NCBI GenBank assembly: GCA_934645275.1
Contig: CAKUDW010000030.1
Span: 1 to 13,313, forward strand
DNA length: 13,313 nucleotides
Source of the DNA: an uncultured Clostridia bacterium
GTDB taxonomy: Bacteria > Bacillota_A > Clostridia > Christensenellales > Aristaeellaceae
Reading direction: 5' to 3'
Shown here: positions 1 through 6,041 of the stretch, piece after piece
How positions within the stretch are numbered: the first letter of the stretch is position 1
How the letters are laid out: the number at the start of each line of letters is the position of its first letter
Notes under the pieces: model-generated
Databases searched by the model: none
What the model was told of the DNA's origin: nothing
Seen by the model: the letters and a program-made list of their open reading frames with translations, nothing else
Position numbers and translations under genes: made by a program

Positions 1-2147
1 TTGGGCTGATAGCCGTTGACGTCGTTTTCACAGGCCGTCGTTGGCAGCATGCCTGACACGCCGCAGACGGTGCTGGGGTAGAGGCCGAAGTCCGCCGCTG
101 AACCGGAAATGATGTCGCGGTCGGAAGTGCAATCCGTCAGCGCATGTACCTGGCTCATGATTGCCGCCCACAGCGGCGCGGCGCTGGTACCGCCGGTCGC
201 GCTGGATTCGAGCGGCTTATAGTAGTCCGAGCCGATCCAGACGGCCCCGGCATAGTAGCCGGTCATGCCGGCGAAGGTTACGCCGATATTGTCGCTGTTG
301 GTACCGGTCTTGCCGGCTACGGTCATGTTTCCAAATTTCGCGCTCGCGCCCGTGCCCGAGGCGGATACACAGCCCTTCAGGCAATCTACCAGCTGGAAGG
401 CCGTGGACGGCTGGAACACCTGGCGTCGCTCCTGAACCTCGCTCACGTCGATATAGACGGTACCGTCGGAATTGAGCACCTGGGTGAAGGCATAGGATTC
501 AAGGTAGCCGCCGGAATTGGCGATGGCGCCGTAGGCTGTGGCCAGCTCGATAACTGATATGCCGGAAGATCCCAGCGCCAGTCCCGCGCCGGTGGCAAGA
601 ATGTGGTTGGGATCAACGCCGAGCTTCAGCAGGTAGGTGACGGAGTTTTCAATACCCACATTGTCCATCAGCACATGCGCTGCAGCGGTATTGTGGGATT
701 TATTTAGCGCTACGCGCATGGATTCTACACCTGTGAACGAATCGCCGGAGAAGTTGCTGGGATAGCCGTTGGCACTGTTCCAGCCCTTGATTTCAATCGG
801 CATGTTCAGCACCGGCGTGCCCGGGGAATAGCCCATGTCGAAAGCCGGGCCATAGATTGAAAGCGGTTTGATCGACGAGCCGACCGGCATCTGAAGCTGA
901 TACGCACGGTTCAGCTGCTTTTTCTGAACCGGCTGGCTGCGGCCGCCGACGACTGCCACCAGTTCGCCCGTGTGCCAGTTCAGCACTGCGGCGGAGGCCT
1001 GCGGCTGCACGACGGTCAGGTATTCGCCGCCGCCCAACGAGGACTGAGTGGAAGAATCGTTTGCATGGCGCATACGGGGATAACTTGACCAGTTGGAAAC
1101 TACGTCCTGCACGGCGGACTGCACCTGTGGGTTCAGCGATGTGAATACCTTGTAGCCGCCGTTGCGCAGCTTGGTTTCCATACTACTGCGGTTGGAAGAA
1201 GTGTCCTCCAGGCCCTCGACGCGCAGCATCTTGGTTACCACGTCGTAAATGGAGTACTCGACGTAATAGGCGTTATCGTACATTGCGTCCGAAGAAGCAG
1301 TGGAATGCTCCAGTACATTCAGCTTCTCGGCGCGCGCCTCGGCGTATTCCTCCTCGGTGATCAGCAACTGATCGCGCATTTCGCGCAGCACATAGTCGGT
1401 GCGATCATCGATCAGATGAGAATCGTCGTATACATAGTAATTGCGGCGTGGGTTGTAGCGATAGGGATTTCGAATGATGGAGGCGATGCAGGCGCATTCG
1501 CGCAGCGTCAGCTCGTCCAGATCCTTGCCGAAGTAGTCCTGCGCGGCAATCTTCACGCCATAGTTGCTGCCGCCCAGATAAATGACGTTCAGGTAAGCTT
1601 CCAGTATCTGTTCCTTGGTGAGGGTTTCCTCCAGCTGCAAGGCCAGATAGGCCTCCTGAACCTTGCGCTTGTAGGTCTGGTCGCTGTTGAGCAATGTCAG
1701 CTTGACCAGCTGGCAGGTGATCGTGGACGCGCCCTGCAGGTTACCGCCGAGCAGATTGTTAATCAGCGAACCGCCGATGCGCTTGATATCTACGCCGTGG
1801 TGCTCGTAGAAGCGCGCGTCTTCAATGGCAACGACTGCGTTGATGAGCCGCTGCGGGATTTCTTCATATTCTACATAGATGCGGTTTTCAGAGCCCTTGA
1901 ATTCAGTCACCAGGTCGCCGTTTCGATCATAAATGAAGGAGGTAAGCGACTGCGTGCCGATTTTGTCGATATCCAGATTCGGGCAGGTGTCGATCCAGGC
2001 CTTGGCCACGCCGCCTACCACGCCGCCGACGCATATGCCGATCAGCAAAATGGCAAAAATCAACATTTTTGCCGTCATGACTACCACGGAGAACAGGAAC
2101 CCGCGTTCGCTCTCGCGAGGCTTGAACAGTGCATATTTAAAACTCAT
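1..2147 (-). CDS. Class A penicillin-binding protein (bifunctional transglycosylase/transpeptidase, PBP1A-like), 3' end outside window
   Basis: Builds peptidoglycan: polymerises lipid II and cross-links stem peptides at the outer face of the membrane. Reading the minus strand from ATG at 2147 gives at least 715 codons without a stop. A short cytoplasmic N-terminus is followed by one membrane anchor (about residues 16-45). The glycosyltransferase 51 domain shows EDARFYEHHG with catalytic Glu109, GASTITCQ (139-146), RKVQEA and KEQILEAYLN. The penicillin-binding domain shows SSIK (catalytic Ser424, Lys427), SHN (484-486) and KTGT (Lys613). The start is supported by AGGAGG at 2152-2157, four bases upstream. 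Cys145 stands where the family usually has Gln (STITQQ). The gene is divergent from glmS, another cell-wall gene. The family is certain; the exact paralogue is not. Confidence 0.96.
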   Translation of the reverse strand, partial: MSFKYALFKPRESERGFLFSVVVMTAKMLIFAILLIGICVGGVVGGVAKAWIDTCPNLDIDKIGTQSLTSFIYDRNGDLVTEFKGSENRIYVEYEEIPQRLINAVVAIEDARFYEHHGVDIKRIGGSLINNLLGGNLQGASTITCQLVKLTLLNSDQTYKRKVQEAYLALQLEETLTKEQILEAYLNVIYLGGSNYGVKIAAQDYFGKDLDELTLRECACIASIIRNPYRYNPRRNYYVYDDSHLIDDRTDYVLREMRDQLLITEEEYAEARAEKLNVLEHSTASSDAMYDNAYYVEYSIYDVVTKMLRVEGLEDTSSNRSSMETKLRNGGYKVFTSLNPQVQSAVQDVVSNWSSYPRMRHANDSSTQSSLGGGEYLTVVQPQASAAVLNWHTGELVAVVGGRSQPVQKKQLNRAYQLQMPVGSSIKPLSIYGPAFDMGYSPGTPVLNMPIEIKGWNSANGYPSNFSGDSFTGVESMRVALNKSHNTAAAHVLMDNVGIENSVTYLLKLGVDPNHILATGAGLALGSSGISVIELATAYGAIANSGGYLESYAFTQVLNSDGTVYIDVSEVQERRQVFQPSTAFQLVDCLKGCVSASGTGASAKFGNMTVAGKTGTNSDNIGVTFAGMTGYYAGAVWIGSDYYKPLESSATGGTSAAPLWAAIMSQVHALTDCTSDRDIISGSAADFGLYPSTVCGVSGMLPTTACENDVNGYQP

Positions 2148-2250
2148 ATTTCCTCCTGAGTAAAGCATGACCGCTTGATTGGGGGATTGTCGACGCAGTA
2201 CCTTCAAACACACGCCGATCAGGAAAAGCTGTGACAATATCCTAAACTAC

Positions 2251-2259
2251 ATTATAACA
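2251..2259 (-). promoter_or_regulatory. Extended -10 promoter candidate for the PBP gene
   Basis: On the minus strand the sequence reads TGTTATAAT, a perfect extended -10 element (TGn plus TATAAT, the hexamer at 2256-2251). I see no good -35 hexamer 16-18 bp further upstream, which is tolerated for extended -10 promoters. Transcription would begin near 2244 and give a leader of about 97 nt before the ATG at 2147. Confidence 0.5.
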
Positions 2260-2307
2260 CAGAAATTTGATGCCTGCACAGCATTTTGGTGTTATTTTGG
2301 TGACTGG

Positions 2308-2322
2308 AACGCCGCAGGCGTT
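2308..2322. repeat. Short perfect inverted repeat in the divergent intergenic region
   Basis: AACGCC (2308-2313) and GGCGTT (2317-2322) form a 6-bp stem around GCA. No U-run follows on either strand, so it is not a convincing terminator. It lies between the two divergent promoters and could be a protein site or chance. Apart from this repeat and the two promoters, I see nothing coding in 2148-2463; a 74-codon open frame there has no ribosome binding site or family resemblance. Confidence 0.3.
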
Positions 2323-2377
2323 AATTATTCGCTTCAATTTCGACGTAACAGACATAAAACCGGTTCCCAATTTAAGG

Positions 2378-2406
2378 TTGACAGGCGGTGCAAAATCGTA
2401 TAAAAT
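2378..2406 (+). promoter_or_regulatory. Sigma-A-type promoter of glmS
   Basis: TTGACA (2378-2383) and TAAAAT (2401-2406) are separated by 17 bp: a perfect -35 and a 5/6 -10. Transcription should start near 2413, leaving a leader of about 70 nt. The start of that leader holds an AU-rich imperfect hairpin (TCTTAT 2414-2419 against ATAAGA 2426-2431, loop CTTGAA). The leader is too short for a glmS ribozyme. Confidence 0.75.
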
Positions 2407-2481
2407 ACATATATCTTATCTTGAAATAAGAAATATATAAATACATAATCGTATTGAAGAATATTGGAGGGAAATCAAGGC

Positions 2482-4320
2482 ATGTGCGGAATTGTTGGTT
2501 ACATTGGCGGCGAACAGGCGGCGCCGATTTTATTGGACGGACTTTCCAAGCTTGAATATCGCGGCTATGACTCGGCAGGGCTTGCCGTGCGCGATGGTAC
2601 GGGCGATGTGCAGATAGTTAAAACGCAGGGGCGTCTGCGCGTATTGCAGGAAATGACTGAGAATGGCGCGGCGCTGCACGGCTGCTGCGGCATTGGACAT
2701 ACGCGTTGGGCGACGCACGGCGAGCCGTCAACCAAAAATGCGCATCCGCATATGAGCGACGACAACGCCGTGGTCGCAGTGCATAACGGCATCGTGGAAA
2801 ACTATCTTGAGCTGCGCGAAAAGCTTCTCAAAAACGGCTATGAATTTTACAGCGATACGGACAGCGAAGTGGTCGCAAAGTTGATCGACTATTATTATAA
2901 GAAGTATCACGGCGGTCCGGTGGAGGCCATTGCGCGCAGCATGATGCGCATTCGCGGCAGCTATGCGTTGGCGGTGCTGTTTCATGATTATCCGGATGAA
3001 ATTTTCGCCGCGCGCTGCAATGTGCCGCTGATTGTGGGCATTGCGGACGATGCGTCCTATCTCGCTTCGGATATACCGGCGATACTGAAGTATACGCGTC
3101 GCGTGTGTTATATGCACGATATGGAAATTGCACACCTGTGCCGCGACGGCGTTAAATTCTGCACCGTGGATCAGGAACCGATCGAAAAAGAACCGGTTAC
3201 CATCGACTGGGATGCCGAGGCGGCGGAAAAGGGCGGTTACGAACATTTCATGATTAAGGAAATCCATGAGCAGCCCGACGCCGTGCGCAATACCATTGCG
3301 TCCATGCTGAAGGAAGGGCGGGTCAACCTGAGTGCCTCCGGACTCAGCGACGAGCTGCTGGTAGGAATAGATCAGGTTTACATCGTGGCCTGCGGCTCGG
3401 CCTATCATGTGGGCATGACACTTCAGTATGTCATTGAGGATATGGCGCGCGTGCCCGTGCGGGTGGAGGTTGCGTCTGAATTCCGATATCGGCGGCCGGT
3501 GCTTTCAAAGAATGGACTTGCAGTTATCATCAGCCAATCGGGCGAGACGGCCGACAGTCTGGCAGCACTGCGGGAAATGAAGCGTCAGGGCCTGCCGGTA
3601 CTGGCCATCGTGAACGTGTTGGGTTCGTCCATTGCGCGGGAGGCCGATTATGTACTCTATACGCTGGCGGGACCGGAAATTGCCGTGGCGACGACCAAGG
3701 CATACAGCACGCAGTTGGTTGCAGGCTATATGCTGGCGATGGATATGGCGCGCGTCCGCGGTACGGTTCCACCTGAGGAACTGGAAAAGATGACTGCAGA
3801 GCTTACGTCCATTCCGGATAAGATTCATCGCCTGCTCGATGAAAAGGAGCGCATTCAGTGGTTCGCGGCGAAATATGCTAATGCGCACGACGCGTTCTTC
3901 ATCGGGCGCGGCGTCGACTACGCCATCGGCCTGGAGGGCAGCCTGAAGCTCAAGGAAATCAGTTATGTGCATTCCGAGGCATACGCCGCAGGCGAGCTGA
4001 AGCATGGCACCATCAGTCTGATTGAAAAGGGTACGCTGGTGGTGGGCATACTCACGCAGCCGGCGCTCTTTGAAAAAACAATCAGCAACATGGCTGAGTG
4101 CAAGAGCCGCGGCGCTTTCTTGATGGGCCTGACGACCGCTGGAAACTATAATCTGGAAGATACGGCGGATTTCACCGTGTACATACCGCGTACGAACCCG
4201 CACTTTGCGGCGAGTCTGGCAGTAATTCCGCTTCAATTGCTGGCCTACTATGTCAGCGTGGCACGTGGGCTGGATGTGGATAAGCCGCGCAATCTGGCCA
4301 AGAGTGTCACTGTGGAATAA
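2482..4320 (+). CDS. glmS: Glutamine--fructose-6-phosphate aminotransferase (isomerizing), GlmS
   Basis: Makes glucosamine-6-phosphate from fructose-6-phosphate and glutamine, the entry step to UDP-GlcNAc for peptidoglycan; cytoplasmic. The 612-residue protein matches the usual family length. It begins MCGIVGYIG, and the mature enzyme needs Cys2 exposed as the N-terminal glutaminase nucleophile. The start is therefore ATG 2482 and not the in-frame TTG at 2464, which overlaps the GGAGG ribosome binding site (2466-2470). The glutaminase domain shows EYRGYDSAG and RWATHGEPS. Two SIS sugar-isomerase domains follow, with SQSGETADS and TTKAYSTQ motifs. The C-terminus KPRNLAKSVTVE is typical. It has its own promoter at 2378. 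No terminator separates the stop from the RNA promoter that begins six bases later. Confidence 0.98.
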   Translation: MCGIVGYIGGEQAAPILLDGLSKLEYRGYDSAGLAVRDGTGDVQIVKTQGRLRVLQEMTENGAALHGCCGIGHTRWATHGEPSTKNAHPHMSDDNAVVAVHNGIVENYLELREKLLKNGYEFYSDTDSEVVAKLIDYYYKKYHGGPVEAIARSMMRIRGSYALAVLFHDYPDEIFAARCNVPLIVGIADDASYLASDIPAILKYTRRVCYMHDMEIAHLCRDGVKFCTVDQEPIEKEPVTIDWDAEAAEKGGYEHFMIKEIHEQPDAVRNTIASMLKEGRVNLSASGLSDELLVGIDQVYIVACGSAYHVGMTLQYVIEDMARVPVRVEVASEFRYRRPVLSKNGLAVIISQSGETADSLAALREMKRQGLPVLAIVNVLGSSIAREADYVLYTLAGPEIAVATTKAYSTQLVAGYMLAMDMARVRGTVPPEELEKMTAELTSIPDKIHRLLDEKERIQWFAAKYANAHDAFFIGRGVDYAIGLEGSLKLKEISYVHSEAYAAGELKHGTISLIEKGTLVVGILTQPALFEKTISNMAECKSRGAFLMGLTTAGNYNLEDTADFTVYIPRTNPHFAASLAVIPLQLLAYYVSVARGLDVDKPRNLAKSVTVE

Positions 4321-4325
4321 GCGGC

Positions 4326-4354
4326 TTGACGCGAAGTGGGAAAACACATATAAT
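4326..4354 (+). promoter_or_regulatory. Consensus promoter of the structured RNA downstream of glmS
   Basis: TTGACG (4326-4331) and a perfect TATAAT (4349-4354) are 17 bp apart, starting just after the glmS stop codon (4318-4320). The predicted start, seven bases after the -10, is G4361, exactly the first base of the helix that closes the RNA. That coincidence supports both the promoter and the RNA. Confidence 0.85.
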
Positions 4355-4360
4355 AAGAAT

Positions 4361-4586
4361 GCGGTTCGGATGCGTCTGCGGTTGAAAGTCGATGCCAGGC
4401 GCGGGCAAAACGATCCACGTAAACCGGCAAAAGTCCGGTGAGCATGGCGCGCCTTAGAAGTAAGTCCTGCCGGCCCAAATTTTTCCGAGAGGGTCAGTAG
4501 TGGGGAGGCAGAGTGCCTTAGGAGCGAACGCCCCAGCAGGCGAGTGTGGGGTCAAAGACCGGGTCAGGCATCCGAATCGCATTTTT
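4361..4586 (+). ncRNA. Unidentified structured RNA of about 226 nt with its own promoter
   Basis: The ends pair: 4361-4373 (GCGGTTCGGATGC) with 4568-4580 (GCATCCGAATCGC) gives 13 consecutive pairs including one G-U. ATTTTT (4581-4586) follows. Inside I can draw AGGCGCG/CGCGCCT (4397-4403 with 4448-4454), ACCGG/CCGGT (4423-4427 with 4435-4439), GGCCC/GGGTC with one G-U (4472-4476 with 4491-4495), AGGCA/TGCCT around GAG (4506-4518) and CCCCA/TGGGG (4531-4535 with 4547-4551). The TGGGG strand overlaps an alternative GGTC/GACC hairpin (4550-4560). There is no long open frame. I do not see hallmarks of RNase P RNA, tmRNA, SRP RNA or a cobalamin riboswitch. The raiA-type RNA of Firmicutes is of similar size and style, but I cannot confirm a match. 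The helices are seen in the sequence; family and function are unknown. Confidence 0.75.
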
Positions 4587-4622
4587 CACTGGTTTGTTTA
4601 TAAATGCGCTTGTTGTTTGATC

Positions 4623-4641
4623 TGAGTTCCAGAGGGACTCA
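4623..4641 (+). terminator. Stem-loop downstream of the structured RNA, possible backup terminator
   Basis: TGAGTTCC (4623-4630) pairs with GGGACTCA (4634-4641) around AGA: eight pairs with one U-G. The following CGTTTGTTC is only loosely U-rich, so termination would be weak. It could stop read-through from the RNA gene or from glmS. Confidence 0.35.
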
Positions 4642-5040
4642 CGTTTGTTCATATAGCATGGAATTTTCTTCTGGCATAAGTTGTTCAGCATTAGAGCAGG
4701 TTTTATTTTAGGGTCCTACATAGATAAGTGGGCTAACGGTATGGCAAAGAAAGTTGAATAACCGGGCATGATCGCAACCGTTCTTTATTTTCTGATGCAG
4801 GTCTTTTTAAGCACAATGTTGCATATTGAGGTCGCTTCGCGTGCTATGCAGAAGGCGGTAGCGTATTTCTACTCATGTAGGATACTGTAATGATGGAGAA
4901 TGCCTTTTGGCGACCGTCTGTGTGGAAAGTACGTTGTTTCCCAATTTGCGCGATGCACAGCCTGACTACGATCTGTACAGGTCTTGCATCTATCCCTTTC
5001 GCATGGAATAGAAAAGAGCATATATAACAAGTCATCTTTC
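4642..5040. other. Stretch without a confident gene
   Basis: About 400 bases with no recognisable protein, tRNA or rRNA on either strand. It holds one weak inverted repeat (AACGGT 4735-4740, ACCGTT 4777-4782, the second followed by CTTTATTTTC) and the small candidate ORF listed separately at 4890-5027. Short unrelated open frames on the minus strand look like chance. The stretch might be decayed sequence or an untranslated transcript ending at the terminator at 5041. Confidence 0.5.
4890..5027 (+). CDS. Possible 45-residue small protein, unrecognised
   Basis: The frame starts ATG-ATG after AGGA (4879-4882, seven bases upstream) and stops at TAA 5025-5027, only 13 bases before a strong terminator stem. 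The product, beginning MMENAFWRPSVW, has four cysteines and a mildly hydrophobic middle (LTTICTGLASIPF), with no family I recognise. Its position against the terminator is the only real argument for it. I found no promoter immediately upstream. It may be chance. Confidence 0.2.
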   Translation: MMENAFWRPSVWKVRCFPICAMHSLTTICTGLASIPFAWNRKEHI

Positions 5041-5075
5041 CCCTCTGTTGCATTTGCGACAGAGGGCCTTTTATT
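5041..5075 (+). terminator. Strong rho-independent terminator, plus strand
   Basis: CCCTCTGTTGC (5041-5051) pairs with GCGACAGAGGG (5056-5066) around ATTT: eleven pairs with one U-G. CCTTTTATT (5067-5075) follows. It acts on plus-strand transcripts only, since no T-run lies on the minus-strand side. It insulates the gntR cluster from transcripts arriving from glmS, the structured RNA or the stretch between them. Confidence 0.85.
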
Positions 5076-5201
5076 GAATAATAAAAATCGTTTCACTAGT
5101 ATTTTGGAATCATAAATAGAGCAATATATATAAAATTTGCTATCGAAAATGCGCAAATCAACTAAATATCATCAAAATAGATTCAAATGAAATGATTGCT
5201 A

Positions 5202-5230
5202 TTGACAAGGACAGAAGTATTAGATATTAT
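5202..5230 (+). promoter_or_regulatory. Sigma-A-type promoter of the GntR-family regulator
   Basis: TTGACA (5202-5207) and TATTAT (5225-5230) are 17 bp apart, with a likely start near 5237 and a leader of about 46 nt. The surrounding 5076-5270 is very AT-rich. A 7-bp-arm palindrome (ATAAAAT-AAG-ATTTTAT, 5235-5251) sits on the predicted start and could be an operator for autoregulation. Confidence 0.75.
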
Positions 5231-5282
5231 ATATATAAAATAAGATTTTATTTACTGCCAAATAAATATTTTGAGGGCGCAT

Positions 5283-5963
5283 ATGGCGATTACTTTGACT
5301 GAACAGGTGTATGATCGCATCAAGCGAGATATTATGTTGCACAACCTGGTTCCAGGGCAGAAGCTTAACTACAAGACGCTGTCAGAAAGCTATGGAATCA
5401 GTGAAACTCCCATCAAGCAGGCTTTGCATCGCATGGTGGCGGATGGAATTGTACTGTCTGAGCCGAACCGCGGCATGTGGATTAAGAAATACGGTCGCTG
5501 CGAAATAGAAGATATTATTGATACGCGATTGATGTTTGAATCCTATAACGTTGACTGCATATACAGCACCATCAATGGCAATATGCGCATACGCAGACGC
5601 ATTCAGGAAAATCTACAAAAGCATGCAGAGATCGCGGAGCACTACGATCCTGAAAATATCCAACATTATATAGATGCAATGGAGATCGACGATGAGTTTC
5701 ATAAGCATCTGATGTATTGCACTGGTAATCAGACAATGGTCGATCTTTATACGCGCCTGAAGGCCTTCGTTTTCGCTTTCCATACCTTTGGTCTGCAGAG
5801 CAAGGAACGAATTCAGCGCAATGTGGTAGAGCACACGCGGATTTTTGAAGGACTGATTTCAGATGATGTGGAAAATGCGCGCAAGGCGATTGTCAGCCAT
5901 AATCGTAGCTCTAAGCAGAATACGGTGATGATGTTTAAAATGGACGATGATATGGAGTATTGA
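5283..5963 (+). CDS. GntR-family transcriptional regulator, FadR/FCD subfamily
   Basis: A DNA-binding regulator of 226 residues. The N-terminal winged helix-turn-helix (about 5-72) shows the family pattern YDRIKRDIMLHNLVPGQKLN, then SETPIKQALHRMVADGIV. The all-helical ligand-sensing domain (about 80-215) has the FCD metal-site pattern Asp136-x3-His140, His184, His206, with EFHKHL and EHTRIFEGL context. FCD regulators commonly bind sugar acids or other carboxylates; the ligand here is unknown. I chose ATG 5283 over the in-frame TTG at 5271, because the latter overlaps the GAGGG ribosome binding site (5273-5277). It lies 78 bp before the transporter operon on the same strand, so it is probably the local regulator, and may be autoregulated. 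No terminator with a U-run follows it. Confidence 0.93.
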   Translation: MAITLTEQVYDRIKRDIMLHNLVPGQKLNYKTLSESYGISETPIKQALHRMVADGIVLSEPNRGMWIKKYGRCEIEDIIDTRLMFESYNVDCIYSTINGNMRIRRRIQENLQKHAEIAEHYDPENIQHYIDAMEIDDEFHKHLMYCTGNQTMVDLYTRLKAFVFAFHTFGLQSKERIQRNVVEHTRIFEGLISDDVENARKAIVSHNRSSKQNTVMMFKMDDDMEY

Positions 5964-5992
5964 TTTTTCGGGCGATTCTTCTGAAGTGACTT

Positions 5993-6015
5993 TAATGCAC
6001 AGTTTCTGTGTATTA
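5993..6015. promoter_or_regulatory. 23-bp near-perfect palindrome, candidate operator upstream of the binding-protein gene
   Basis: TAATGCACAG (5993-6002), TTT, CTGTGTATTA (6006-6015): ten-base arms with nine matches. It sits 27 bp before the binding-protein start and 29 bp after the gntR stop, where a dimeric GntR-type protein would plausibly bind. As RNA it could also fold into a hairpin of the same arms, but no U-run follows, so a terminator is less likely. Confidence 0.5.
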
Positions 6016-6041
6016 GAATATTAATTATGGAGGTAAAACAA

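Noticed and set aside
144..557. 137- and 104-codon plus-strand open frames at the window start
   Set aside because: They lie opposite the transpeptidase domain of the penicillin-binding protein and show low-complexity Gly/Ala/Arg composition typical of antisense frames.
1305..2159. A 284-codon plus-strand open frame
   Set aside because: It is the shadow of the minus-strand penicillin-binding protein, whose catalytic motifs are all intact in the other frame.
2148..2481. glmS ribozyme upstream of glmS
   Set aside because: The promoter at 2378-2406 leaves about 70 nt of leader, too short for the ribozyme, and I see no matching core helices.
4250..4441. 63-codon plus-strand frame overlapping the end of glmS
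   Set aside because: It runs through the RNA promoter and the RNA helix strand, with no ribosome binding site or family resemblance.
4361..4586. Cobalamin riboswitch, tmRNA, RNase P or 6S identity for the structured RNA
   Set aside because: Their hallmark conserved sequences are not visible, and the many internal hairpins do not fit the long rod with a central bubble of 6S RNA. It also does not lead into a gene as a riboswitch would.
5998..6010. CACAG-TTT-CTGTG as an intrinsic terminator of the regulator gene
   Set aside because: No U-run follows, and the symmetry extends beyond the hairpin core, so an operator is more plausible.
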